A stretch of 64,000 nucleotides of DNA. Origin: an uncultured Alphaproteobacteria bacterium. GTDB lineage: Bacteria > Pseudomonadota > Alphaproteobacteria > Caulobacterales > Caulobacteraceae. The notes under the pieces were generated by a model, which was given only the letters and a program-made list of their open reading frames with translations, was not told the origin of the DNA and searched no databases. A program made the translations under genes and the position numbers. Shown here piece after piece: positions 1 through 7,651 of this stretch; within the stretch, counting starts at the first letter, position 1, and each line of letters starts with the position of its first letter. The DNA is taken from NCBI GenBank assembly GCA_903822175.1, contig CAIJOB010000004.1, forward strand, positions 94,714 to 158,713, in the 5' to 3' direction.

Positions 1-2
1 TT

Positions 3-542
3 CTGGCCCTGATGGACCACCTGGGCGTCCGCCGCGCCGATGTCTTCGGCTATTCCATGGGCACGCGCACGGCGCTCGGCGTCGCCATGGCCGCGCCGGA
101 GCGGGTGACCAACCTGATCCTCGGCGGCATCGGCGAGAAGCTGCTGCAGCCCTCGCCGGAAGACCGCAGCACGGTCATGGCCGACGCCATGCTGGCCGAA
201 GACCCGGGCACCATCACCCACGAGATGCTGAAGTCCTTCCGCCAGTTCGCCGACGAACAGGGCGAGGACCGCAAGGCGCTGGCCGCCGTCGTCCAGGCCG
301 TGAACCCGCCGCTCGACCGCGAGGCCATGGCGCGCCTGCCCATGCCCGTGCTGGTCGTCGCCGGCCGCGGCGATGAAGGCGCGGGCGACCCCGAGGGCCT
401 GGCACGCGTCTTCCCCTCCGGCCACGCCGTCTGGGTCCCCGGCTGCGACCACTTCTCCGCAATCCCCCACGCCCTCACCAAGGCCGCCGTCTTCGACTTC
501 CTCGACGGCCTGATGGACGACGACTTCCCAGCGTTCGAGTAG
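3..542 (+). CDS. Alpha/beta hydrolase, 5' end outside the window
   Basis: This is the C-terminal part of an alpha/beta-hydrolase fold enzyme. The reading frame is open to the left edge, and codons before the first ATG (position 12) already read like the helix ahead of the nucleophile elbow, so the real start lies upstream. The elbow GYSMG carries the predicted catalytic serine, and GCDHFS near the end carries the predicted histidine. The acid is probably in the GRGDEG segment. The family includes lactonases and carboxylesterases; the substrate cannot be read from this fragment. Confidence 0.85.
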   Translation: MALMDHLGVRRADVFGYSMGTRTALGVAMAAPERVTNLILGGIGEKLLQPSPEDRSTVMADAMLAEDPGTITHEMLKSFRQFADEQGEDRKALAAVVQAVNPPLDREAMARLPMPVLVVAGRGDEGAGDPEGLARVFPSGHAVWVPGCDHFSAIPHALTKAAVFDFLDGLMDDDFPAFE

Positions 543-545
543 GGC

Positions 546-932
546 GTGGCCAATCCCGCCAGGGACATGACCGAGGCCGTGCTGGCGGGGAGCGGCCTGA
601 GCACCGCAAGGCTCGGCCTACGGTTCGACCGGGTGGTGGTGCGGGTGCTGGGCGACCTTCGGGTGTTCGCGGAGGGCGCGGTCCCGGAAGGGTCGGCGGT
701 GGTGGTGACGATCTCCGCGCCGATCCGGCTGCCAGCCAAGACGGTCGAGGCAATGCGGGAACGGATCGCGGCCGCCGATGATCAGAGCGGCGAGGTCCAC
801 GGCAATCAGGTCAGAGTGCGCTGGCTGAGGAAGGTGGCGGGCGGACGTCCGAAGCTCGTCGGCTTCGTGCACAACCCGTCGACCAAAGCGGGCGACCTGC
901 TTGACCTCGCGGAGCGCTGGCTTCGGTCCTGA
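546..932 (+). CDS. Hypothetical protein, 128 aa
   Basis: The gene begins with GTG three bases after the hydrolase stop; an ATG at 567 is an alternative start. Coding is supported by strong GC bias at third positions and by the tight spacing, which suggests one transcript with the hydrolase. I do not recognise the family. The protein is soluble, rich in Arg and Val, with alternating hydrophobic strands in the first half and an amphipathic C-terminal helix. There is no signal peptide or membrane segment. Confidence 0.6.
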   Translation: MANPARDMTEAVLAGSGLSTARLGLRFDRVVVRVLGDLRVFAEGAVPEGSAVVVTISAPIRLPAKTVEAMRERIAAADDQSGEVHGNQVRVRWLRKVAGGRPKLVGFVHNPSTKAGDLLDLAERWLRS

Positions 933-963
933 CGAGAACGCGTCCTCGGCGCGCACCCCGCCT

Positions 964-1100
964 TAAATCTCACGGCAGATGCGAGCTTCGGGGCCTGGGC
1001 AAGTCAAGGACGCGCTCTTCGGCGCGCCGCTTCGCGGCCGGGCAAAGCCCGGTCCTTGAGTTGCCCAGACCCCGAAGCAAACTGGCCGCCATGAGATCTA
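964..1100. repeat. Structured repeat R1, copy A (full length)
   Basis: An imperfect palindrome of about 137 bp lies between two convergent genes. Its ends (AAATCTCAcGGC and GCCaTGAGATcT) are inverted repeats. Inside is a long stem (CTTCGGGGCCTGGGCAA pairing with TTGCCCAGACCCCGAAG), then a CAAGGAC/GTCCTTG stem and a small hairpin CCGGGC-AAA-GCCCGG. A second full copy lies at 60493-60630 in the opposite orientation and a half copy at 61730-61786. No protein is evident in it. Confidence 0.85.
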
Positions 1101-1126
1101 TGGCTCAGTCCGTCCCGACGGACCTC

Positions 1127-1588
1127 TCAACGGAACTGCAGCGCATGCAGATAGAGGCTGAGTTCGCGCGCGTGGAAGCCCCAATGCGATCGGTAGTCGA
1201 ACCGTAGGTGCCAGAACGCGTCATCGGCGTTGGTATTCTCGAACCGCCAGATTCCTCGTTCCAAGTCCCCGACAATATCAGCGAGATCATCGACAGCGTC
1301 CCCGATGGTTGCTTCTAGATCGGGGGGAAGCCGCTTTGGATCGGCCACACCGTAGTAGCCAAGATCGGGATACCGCTGGCCGATCAGGTCGTAGGCAGCC
1401 TTGTAGTCACCGTGCGCGCGCTCGGGTGGCTCGAGCTCATTGTCGGCAGGATCGCCCTCCGGCGCATCATGAACAGCGAAAACCAGGGCATCCAAAGCTC
1501 GTGCGAGCTCCGCAATCGATCCCGGCTGGCGAACAAGCGCGAGGTCACGGAATTCTTCGGCGGCGGCGATAAGCTGCGGCTTAGTCAC
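1127..1588 (-). CDS. DUF5063 domain-containing protein
   Basis: A 153-aa soluble protein that looks like the DUF5063 family by its C-terminal segment (FDYRSHWGFHA, then a helix ending LYLHALQ) and overall length. The function of the family is not established. Base composition is visibly more AT-rich than in neighbouring genes, and the gene ends 26 bp from the R1 repeat. No operon partner: the gene upstream on this strand is divergent in composition and separate. Recent acquisition is possible but not shown. Confidence 0.7.
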   Translation of the reverse strand: MTKPQLIAAAEEFRDLALVRQPGSIAELARALDALVFAVHDAPEGDPADNELEPPERAHGDYKAAYDLIGQRYPDLGYYGVADPKRLPPDLEATIGDAVDDLADIVGDLERGIWRFENTNADDAFWHLRFDYRSHWGFHARELSLYLHALQFR

Positions 1589-1625
1589 GACTCAAATCCC
1601 GGACGATCTGGTTAAGGTGCCGCCC

Positions 1626-2255
1626 CTACTTCGCCGGCCCCAGATTATACGCCCCGCCCTTCTCCAGCGCCCGCGCGTACGCCGGCCGCGCCTGGAACCG
1701 CTCCACCCAGGCCTTGATGTTCGGGTGCTTCTCCATCTGCCCCATGGCGCGGCCGACTTCGCCCACAAAGCTCATCTGCACGTCCGCGGCGGTGAAGTCG
1801 CCCATCAGCCAGTCGCGGCCTTCGAGGGCTGTGTTCACGTAGCCCAGGTGGTTATCCATCTCGCTCTGGATGCGCGGGCGCAGCGGGGCGGCCGCGTCGC
1901 CCAGGCGGCCAGTATAGAGGTTCAGCATCAAGGGCAGCATCGCCGAGCCTTCCGCGTAGTGCAGCCACTCGCGGTACTTCTCAGCCGCGGCCTCGCCGGC
2001 CGGCGCGCCGAGTTTGCCGCCGCCGTACTTGCGCTGGATGTAGTCCACGATGGCGCCGGACTCGGCGATGGTGATGTCGCCGTCGGTGATGACGGGCGAC
2101 TTGCCCAGCGGATTGACCGCCAGCAGCTCCGGCGGCGCCAGGTTGGTCGTCGCATCACGCTGGTAGAACTTGATCTCGTAGGGCGCGCCCAGCTCTTCGA
2201 GCAGCCACAGGATGCGCTGCGAGCGCGAATTGTTCAGGTGGTGGACGACGAGCAT
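1626..2255 (-). CDS. Glutathione S-transferase family protein
   Basis: A 209-aa protein with the two-domain GST layout. The thioredoxin-like N-terminal domain has the active-site region NNSRSQR, the cis-proline region KSPVI and the glutathione gamma-glutamyl contact motif ESGAI. The helical C-terminal domain contains the folding motif around FTAADVQMS. The predicted role is glutathione conjugation or thiol transfer in the cytoplasm. The frame runs further upstream, but homology begins at MLVVHH, so the ATG ending at 2255 is chosen. It is divergently oriented from the acyl-CoA dehydrogenase gene, with 83 bp between the starts for both promoters. Confidence 0.9.
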   Translation of the reverse strand: MLVVHHLNNSRSQRILWLLEELGAPYEIKFYQRDATTNLAPPELLAVNPLGKSPVITDGDITIAESGAIVDYIQRKYGGGKLGAPAGEAAAEKYREWLHYAEGSAMLPLMLNLYTGRLGDAAAPLRPRIQSEMDNHLGYVNTALEGRDWLMGDFTAADVQMSFVGEVGRAMGQMEKHPNIKAWVERFQARPAYARALEKGGAYNLGPAK

Positions 2256-2338
2256 GGGCGAGACCTCATGGTTTTTTGTGGCGGACAGCAAAGCCGCATG
2301 GCGCGACGCAGGGCAAGCATCGCCTATAATCGTCGGTG

Positions 2339-3985
2339 ATGACCCTGATCCTGCCTGACCTGATCGACCTGCTGGACCGCGCCGGCCGCGAGGCCGAGGT
2401 GCTGGTCGCCGAGCTGCAGGACGCGGTCGCCGGACGCGTGCGCAGGGATGGCCGTCTCGACCGCTCGGCGCTGGACGCCGAGCAGCACGCCGCCCATGGC
2501 CTAGCCTGGAGCGCCGCCTATGCCGAGACCCTGCGCCAGACCGCCCACTGGGCCCGCGCGCTGAACGCCGACGAGAAATTCGGCGAGGCCGAAGCCCTGC
2601 CGGCGCAACTGCTGGCGCACGAATATCTGAGCCAGCTTTCCGGCGGCCTGCCGATGAACCAGGGCGAGATGTTCCGCCCCGCCGACCTGGGCGTCTCGGC
2701 GCACCGGCTGGCGCCGGTGATCGCCGCGCTCGCGCCCGGCGCCTCTCAGGCGGTGAAGGACCGCATTGTCGAGCTGCTCGATCACGCGCGGGGCCGGCCC
2801 TCATTGGAGGCGAGCGGCCTCGACGAGACCTTGGACGCGATCCGCGACCAGTTCACCCAGTTCACCGCCGAAAAGATCGCGCCCTTCGCCCACGGCTGGC
2901 ACCTGAGGGACGAGCTGATACCGCTGGAGCTGCTGGAGGAGATGGGCGCGCTCGGCGTCTTTGGCCTGACCGCGCCGGAGGCCTGGGGCGGATCGGGCCT
3001 GGGCAAGGTCGCCATGTGCGTGGTGACCGAGGCGCTGTCTCGCGGCTTCATCGGCACAGGGTCGCTCGGCACCCGCTCCGAGATCGCCGCCGAACTCCTG
3101 CTGGCGCACGGGACCGACGACCAGAAGCAGCGGTTCCTGCCCGGCATCGTGTCCGGCGCCATCGTCCCCACCGCCGTCTTCACCGAGCCAGAGGCGGGCT
3201 CAGACCTCGGAAGCCTGCGCACCCGCGCGGTGCACGATGGCGACGTCTGGCGGGTCACCGGCGCCAAGACCTGGATCACGCATGCCGCTCGCGCCGACGT
3301 GATGACACTGCTGGTCCGCACCGATCCAGCCTCGAAAGACCACCGGGGCCTCTCGATGTTCCTGGCCGAAAAGCCGCGCGGCACAGCCAGCGATCCGTTC
3401 CCCGCGCCCGGCATGGGCGGCGGCGAGATCGGGGTGATCGGCTATCGCGGCATGAAGGAATACGAGATCGCCTTTGACGGCTTCGAGGTGGCCCACGCCA
3501 ACCTCCTGGGCGGGCAGGAGGGCCAGGGCTTCGCCCAGCTGATGGCGACCTTCGAGAGCGCCCGCATCCAGACCGCCGCCCGCGCCATCGGCGTCGCCCA
3601 GAACGCGCTGGACCTGGCGCTCGACTACGCGCTGCAGCGCCGCCAGTTCGGCCAGCCGATCGCCGACTTTCCGCGCGTCGCCAACAAGCTCGCCATGATG
3701 GCCGCCGAACTGCTGGGCGCGCGCCGCCTCGCCTGGTTCGCCGCCCAGGCCAAGGACGCCGGGCGCCGCTGCGACCTGGAGGCCGGCATGGCCAAGCTGA
3801 CCGCCGCGCGCATCGCCTGGGCGGCCGCCGACAACGCCGTGCAGATCCACGGCGGCACAGGCTTCGCCGTCGAACAGCCGGTCAGCCGCGTGCTGGCCGA
3901 CGCGCGCATCCTCAACATCTTCGAAGGCGCCGGCGAGATTCAGGCGCAGGTCATCGCCCGGCGTTTGCTGGAGGGCGCGAACTAG
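2339..3985 (+). CDS. mcd: Acyl-CoA dehydrogenase, methylsuccinyl-CoA dehydrogenase type
   Basis: A 548-aa flavoprotein, clearly longer than ordinary ~380-aa acyl-CoA dehydrogenases because of an N-terminal helical extension of about 155 residues that includes the segment GGLPMNQGE. The remainder is the usual fold: TEPEAGSD binding the acyl-CoA/FAD region, a WITHA motif, and a C-terminal FEGAGEIQAQ carrying the likely catalytic glutamate. Length and extension resemble methylsuccinyl-CoA dehydrogenase of the ethylmalonyl-CoA pathway, which passes electrons to ETF; ETF genes lie 6 kb away. The start could also be the GTG three bases earlier. The substrate assignment is inference from family resemblance. 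Confidence 0.75.
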   Translation: MTLILPDLIDLLDRAGREAEVLVAELQDAVAGRVRRDGRLDRSALDAEQHAAHGLAWSAAYAETLRQTAHWARALNADEKFGEAEALPAQLLAHEYLSQLSGGLPMNQGEMFRPADLGVSAHRLAPVIAALAPGASQAVKDRIVELLDHARGRPSLEASGLDETLDAIRDQFTQFTAEKIAPFAHGWHLRDELIPLELLEEMGALGVFGLTAPEAWGGSGLGKVAMCVVTEALSRGFIGTGSLGTRSEIAAELLLAHGTDDQKQRFLPGIVSGAIVPTAVFTEPEAGSDLGSLRTRAVHDGDVWRVTGAKTWITHAARADVMTLLVRTDPASKDHRGLSMFLAEKPRGTASDPFPAPGMGGGEIGVIGYRGMKEYEIAFDGFEVAHANLLGGQEGQGFAQLMATFESARIQTAARAIGVAQNALDLALDYALQRRQFGQPIADFPRVANKLAMMAAELLGARRLAWFAAQAKDAGRRCDLEAGMAKLTAARIAWAAADNAVQIHGGTGFAVEQPVSRVLADARILNIFEGAGEIQAQVIARRLLEGAN

Positions 3986-4082
3986 CGCCTCTGAAAAGAA
4001 CCCTACTGACCCTGGCGCATTCGTGGATATGAAGACGAGACGCCGAACGCCTCGGACCCAATCTCGACGGGAGAACCTGCAG

Positions 4083-5333
4083 ATGAACCTTCGGAACCTG
4101 GCCCTGATGGCGGCTGCAGCCGCGCCGCTCCTGCTGGCGGCCCCAGCTTTCGTCGGCGGGAGCGCCTACGCCCAGACCAACATCGGGACCCAGGCCCCCG
4201 AGGCCGCCCTGCCGTTCAACATGACCTCGGTGGCGACCTTCAGCCTGCCCTGGCGGATCGCCTTCCTGCCGGACGGCCGCATGCTGGTGACCGAGAAGAC
4301 CGGGCCCATCTGGCTGGTCACCCAGGCCGGCGACAAGAAGCCGGTTGCCAATGTCCCCAAGGTGCTGGCCAGGGGCCAGGGCGGCATGTTCGGCGCCTAT
4401 CTGTCGCCGCACTACGCGACCGATCACTTCGTCTACATCACCTACGCCGAGCCGGGCGAGCCGGGCGGCTCCAGCCTGGCGCTGGCCCGGGCCAAGCTGA
4501 CGCTGAAGGCCGACGGCGCCAGCCTCGACGAGCTGAAGGTCATCTGGCGCGATGGCGAACGCGGCGAGGGCGGCCAGTTCGGCGCCCAGGTCGCCTTCTC
4601 GCCGGACAAGAAATATCTGTTCCTGACCTCCGGCGACCGCCAACGGATGACGCCGGCCCAGGACCCGAACCAGCCGCTGGGCAAGATTCTGCGCCTGACG
4701 CTGGACGGCAAGCCCGCGCCCGGCAACCCGATGGCCGGCAAGACCGGCGCGCCCACCGTCCCGGTCATCGACCCGCCCGCCGACACCGAGAAGGCCAAGA
4801 CCGCGCCGGTCGTGCGCACCTACGCCTTCACCGGCCCGAATCTGACCCCGGCCGAGACCTGGAGCTGGGGCCACCGCACGCCCTACGGCCTGGCCTTCGC
4901 GCCCGACGGCAAGCTGTGGGAGGCCGAGATGGGCCCGCGCGGCGGCGACGGCCTGTACCTGATCGAGCCCGGCAAGAATTACGGCTGGCCGCTGGAACGC
5001 TACGCGGTCAACTACAACGGCGTGCCGATCCCCAACCCCGACACTGTGCCCGGCATCACCAAGCCGGTGCTCTACTGGACCCCGGTGATCGATCCCGGGA
5101 ACCTGATGTTCTACTCCGGCGCCATGTTCCCGCAGTGGAAGGGCTCGGCCTTCGTCAGCGGCCTGGGCACCCGGACCCTGAACCGCGTCGTCATCGACGG
5201 CGCCACCGCCAAGTCCGCCGAACGCTGGAACGCCGGCCACCGCATCCGCGACGTGGAGCAAGGCCCCGACGGGGCGCTCTGGCTGCTGGAGGACGCCAGC
5301 CCCGGCGGACTGTTCAAGCTGACGCCGAAGTAG
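4083..5333 (+). CDS. PQQ-dependent soluble sugar dehydrogenase family protein
   Basis: A 416-aa exported beta-propeller enzyme. A signal peptide (MNLRNLALM, then an Ala/Leu-rich core ending near AYAQ) precedes the glucose/sorbosone dehydrogenase domain. Family hallmarks are PWRIAFLPDG near the start, GGMFGAYLSP, WSWGHRTPYGLAF and NYGWPLERY. The expected activity is PQQ-dependent oxidation of aldose sugars in the periplasm. The chosen ATG has a GGGAGA ribosome site upstream; the frame is open further but the added residues are not signal-like. It is followed by a convergent gene 9 bp away. Confidence 0.9.
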   Translation: MNLRNLALMAAAAAPLLLAAPAFVGGSAYAQTNIGTQAPEAALPFNMTSVATFSLPWRIAFLPDGRMLVTEKTGPIWLVTQAGDKKPVANVPKVLARGQGGMFGAYLSPHYATDHFVYITYAEPGEPGGSSLALARAKLTLKADGASLDELKVIWRDGERGEGGQFGAQVAFSPDKKYLFLTSGDRQRMTPAQDPNQPLGKILRLTLDGKPAPGNPMAGKTGAPTVPVIDPPADTEKAKTAPVVRTYAFTGPNLTPAETWSWGHRTPYGLAFAPDGKLWEAEMGPRGGDGLYLIEPGKNYGWPLERYAVNYNGVPIPNPDTVPGITKPVLYWTPVIDPGNLMFYSGAMFPQWKGSAFVSGLGTRTLNRVVIDGATAKSAERWNAGHRIRDVEQGPDGALWLLEDASPGGLFKLTPK

Positions 5334-5342
5334 GAACTCAGC

Positions 5343-5771
5343 CTAGGCCGACGGCCGGCCCAGGTGGCTCGCGATCATCTCCTCAAGCACGCCGATGTCG
5401 ATGTCCGCCAGGCCTCTGAACTTGACGCAATAGCCGGTGATCTTCGCCTTCCCGAGCCTTGCGCCATAGGTCTGAGACAGGAATTTCTTGTCCTCCAGAC
5501 CGATGATGTAGACCGATATCCCGGTCGTATTGGCGCTGACGCCGACCTGATAAAACTCCCGGGTTTCGCCACCGGCATATGTGATCGTCTGCAGGCCGTA
5601 GCCGATGTTGGGATTTGAAACGACCTTCCCCTCGTCGTTTCGGCCGTCGAGGAACCAGAGCCGGCAGTCGGGCGACGCCTTGCGTATCAGCCGGTGAAGC
5701 TGCTGAATCTCCGCGCTCTTCGACGGAGGCTGAGCGGCAACATAGTCATCGATCTGCGCCTGCACGGTCAT
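5343..5771 (-). CDS. DUF1801 domain-containing protein
   Basis: A 142-aa cytoplasmic protein of the DUF1801/YdhG-like type: an N-terminal helix (VAAQPPSKSAEIQQL), then the domain with strands around GYGLQTITYAGG, and the conserved C-terminal region KKFLSQTYG to CVKFRGLADID. Function is unknown. The ATG overlaps the stop of a 12-codon leader frame in an ATGA arrangement. Upstream lies a promoter and start region nearly identical to that of the YCII gene at 17160, so this gene is predicted to belong to the ECF42 regulon. Confidence 0.85.
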   Translation of the reverse strand: MTVQAQIDDYVAAQPPSKSAEIQQLHRLIRKASPDCRLWFLDGRNDEGKVVSNPNIGYGLQTITYAGGETREFYQVGVSANTTGISVYIIGLEDKKFLSQTYGARLGKAKITGYCVKFRGLADIDIGVLEEMIASHLGRPSA

Positions 5772-5806
5772 GTCCGCGCGCCCTTCCCGAACCCTATGAA
5801 CCGCAT
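5768..5806 (-). pseudogene. Twelve-codon leader frame, probable YCII gene remnant
   Basis: A small frame (MRFIGFGKGART) sits behind a GGGAGG ribosome site. Its DNA matches the first codons and ribosome site of the YCII gene at 17160 (MRVMVIGKA). It stops on the TGA that overlaps the DUF1801 start. It may be the remaining head of a lost YCII gene that now drives DUF1801 by coupled translation. Whether the peptide itself has a role is unknown. Confidence 0.55.
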
Positions 5807-5851
5807 CGTCCGCCTCCCTATTTGAGCCGGCCTGTCTGGCTCCCTCATCAG

Positions 5852-5881
5852 GACGTCGAACGAGCGCGCCGGAAATCGACA
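5852..5881 (-). promoter_or_regulatory. ECF42-type promoter of the DUF1801 gene
   Basis: On the minus strand the sequence reads TGTCGA, 17 bases, CGACGTC. The promoter at 17086-17115 has the same two elements and the same spacing, ahead of the YCII-sigma pair. TGTCGA at -35 with a CGA/TC-type -10 is the pattern reported for ECF42 sigma factors. Identity between the two loci continues through the untranslated leader into the first codons. Confidence 0.7.
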
Positions 5882-5943
5882 TCGGCCCGCGGATTTTTCG
5901 CGACGCTTGAGGCGCTGGGGGTCTGGGGGGAAACGCGGCTTCG

Positions 5944-6660
5944 CTAACGCGGCCCCAACCCACCCGCGATCAGTCCGATCTGGCGGTCCATGGCGGAGGT
6001 CATTTCCGGCGCGTCGGCGCCGTTCAGCGCCGCCATGCGGTAGATCCACACATAGGCGGCCATCAGCAGGTCGACGGCCTCCTGCGGCTCGACCGAGGGG
6101 CAGACGTCGCCATCGGCGATGCCCTTGGCGAAGCACTCGCGGATGATGCCGATCAGCCGGGGATTGCGGCCCATCGGCCGGGCCGCGGGCGGCAGCGTCC
6201 AGTCGTAAGCCGCAGCGATGTGGGCCAGGAACAGCCGGGTGCGCCGCGCCTCGAACGAAAAATGGATCGCGAAGATCGAGCGCAGCCGGTCGCTGGTCGA
6301 GCCACGCAGGTTCGGCACCACCCGGTCGAGCTCGGCATACAGTCCGTCCAGCCGGTCTTCCATCACCTGGCTGAGGATCTCGCCCTTGGAGGCGAAGGTG
6401 GTGAAGACGCTGCCCACGGAAACCCGGGCATGGCGGGCGATCTCGCGGATCGTCGTGCCCTGGTAGCCCTGGGTGTCGAAGAGCTCCCGCGCCGCGTCGA
6501 TCACCCGGTTGCGGGTGGCCTCTTTCTGGGTCTGGCGGGAACTGGGCGCGGCCCCGGAAGCGGGCGCAGCGGGTCGTGTCTTGGGCGAAAGCACGGGCGG
6601 CGCCTGGTCGGCGCCGCCCGCTATATCTTCGGCCATGGAGAGGTCGGTCGGCGGTGTCAT
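5944..6660 (-). CDS. TetR/AcrR family transcriptional regulator
   Basis: A 238-aa regulator. A Pro/Ala-rich N-terminal tail of about 45 residues precedes a TetR helix-turn-helix (ARELFDTQGYQGTTIREIA then VSVGSVFTTFASKGEI). The C-terminal half is the helical ligand/dimer domain; the ligand is unknown. It follows another TetR gene by 24 bp on the same strand and shares its DNA-binding layout (GYxGxTIRxIA, SxGxVFxxF), so the two look like paralogs, probably co-transcribed. A later start would remove part of the tail. Confidence 0.9.
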   Translation of the reverse strand: MTPPTDLSMAEDIAGGADQAPPVLSPKTRPAAPASGAAPSSRQTQKEATRNRVIDAARELFDTQGYQGTTIREIARHARVSVGSVFTTFASKGEILSQVMEDRLDGLYAELDRVVPNLRGSTSDRLRSIFAIHFSFEARRTRLFLAHIAAAYDWTLPPAARPMGRNPRLIGIIRECFAKGIADGDVCPSVEPQEAVDLLMAAYVWIYRMAALNGADAPEMTSAMDRQIGLIAGGLGPR

Positions 6661-6684
6661 GCCTACACAGACGGCGCCGTGGGC

Positions 6685-7335
6685 CTACTTCCTCCGAGCA
6701 CCCGCCAGGAGGATGCGGATCTGGTCGCGGGCGCGGCCTTCCAGGGCCTCGATCGACCAGCCTTGGAAGATCGCCTGATCGTAATTCGACAGGTAGGCGT
6801 CGAACAGCATCTGGGTGCGCAGCGGCTCGGCGGAGCCAGCGGTCAGTTCGCCGTTTTGCTCGCCACGGGTCAGCTGTTCGGAGATCAGGCCCAGCAGGGT
6901 CTGCACCGGCGGCGCGTTGCGCAGCGCCGGGCCGTCTTCCGGCGACCAGCCGACGCTGAACGCCGCACGGGCCAGCGGCAGCTGGGTTTGGTAGAAGCGA
7001 TAGCCGGCGCCGAAGATCTTCAGGAGCGTGTCTTCGCAGCCGTTGCCGTGGGTCGCGCCCTCGGCCATGGCCTCGGCGAGCGCCACCATGTCGGTGAGCA
7101 TGATCTCGCGGAACAGGTCGGATTTGTCGGTGAAGTTGGCGAAGACGGCGCCGGTGGACATGCCCGCCTCGGCGGCGATGTCGCGGATGGTGGCGCCTTC
7201 ATAGCCCTGTTCGCTGAACAGGCGGCGGGCGGCGGCGAGCACCTTGGCGCGGGTCTGTTGCTTGGCGAGCGCGCGGCGGGTGGGGGCCTTGGTCACATTG
7301 TCGTCGGCGACGGCTTTGATCTGGGAGTGAATCAT
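6685..7335 (-). CDS. TetR/AcrR family transcriptional regulator
   Basis: A 216-aa regulator with a TetR DNA-binding domain at about residues 25-75 (RRLFSEQGYEGATIRDIA, MSTGAVFANF) and a helical ligand domain of unknown specificity. It is first in a two-TetR operon. The 316-bp upstream region holds two copies of a palindrome TGAACATGTTCA-like site, a natural candidate for autoregulation and for control of the divergent small membrane protein and adenosyltransferase genes. That link is inference from position. Confidence 0.9.
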   Translation of the reverse strand: MIHSQIKAVADDNVTKAPTRRALAKQQTRAKVLAAARRLFSEQGYEGATIRDIAAEAGMSTGAVFANFTDKSDLFREIMLTDMVALAEAMAEGATHGNGCEDTLLKIFGAGYRFYQTQLPLARAAFSVGWSPEDGPALRNAPPVQTLLGLISEQLTRGEQNGELTAGSAEPLRTQMLFDAYLSNYDQAIFQGWSIEALEGRARDQIRILLAGARRK

Positions 7336-7405
7336 GGGGGGCTTTTGACGGCGGAGCCGTCCTCTCTAAAGATTGTTCAACCCGATACGCGCGTCCAGAC
7401 GCACT

Positions 7406-7423
7406 CGGTGAACATGTTCAAGC
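7406..7423. promoter_or_regulatory. Candidate TetR operator, site 1
   Basis: The core TGAACATGTTCA is a perfect 12-bp palindrome, 71 bp upstream of the proximal TetR start. With its flanks it matches site 2 (read in reverse) at 15 of 18 positions, giving the shared form GGTGARCATGTTCAA. Two matching palindromes in a tetR upstream region are typical of autoregulation. Confidence 0.5.
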
Positions 7424-7561
7424 ATCAAGTTACCCGATTTCGCAGCGCAATTCTACGCAGTATTCGGACAACCTTAGGTCGGCTGGGCGTTGCGGGGGGA
7501 CGCAGGCTTCCCGTATGCACCCGGAGTAGGGCCAAAATTCGACCCGTCAACGAATTGGGCT

Positions 7562-7579
7562 CGTTGAACATGCTCACCA
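7562..7579. promoter_or_regulatory. Candidate TetR operator, site 2
   Basis: An imperfect copy (TGAACATGCTCA core) of the palindrome at 7406-7423, in the opposite orientation and centred 156 bp away. It lies 73 bp before the start of the small membrane protein gene, so a regulator bound here could act on the rightward promoter. Confidence 0.5.
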
Positions 7580-7651
7580 ACAGCTGGGGGAGGCGCCGCT
7601 TAGCCTGCTTGACTGTGGTTCGCAAGCCTGAGGCGCGGTAAAGTCCCCAGA

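Larger units (their letters stand above)
7336..7651. promoter_or_regulatory. Divergent intergenic region between tetR and the HIG1-like gene
   Basis: This 316-bp stretch contains no convincing gene. It is more AT-rich than its surroundings and holds two related inverted repeats, near its left third and its right end (listed separately). Promoters for the TetR pair (leftward) and for the membrane protein/adenosyltransferase genes (rightward) must lie here. No clear sigma-70 hexamers stand out. Confidence 0.6.
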
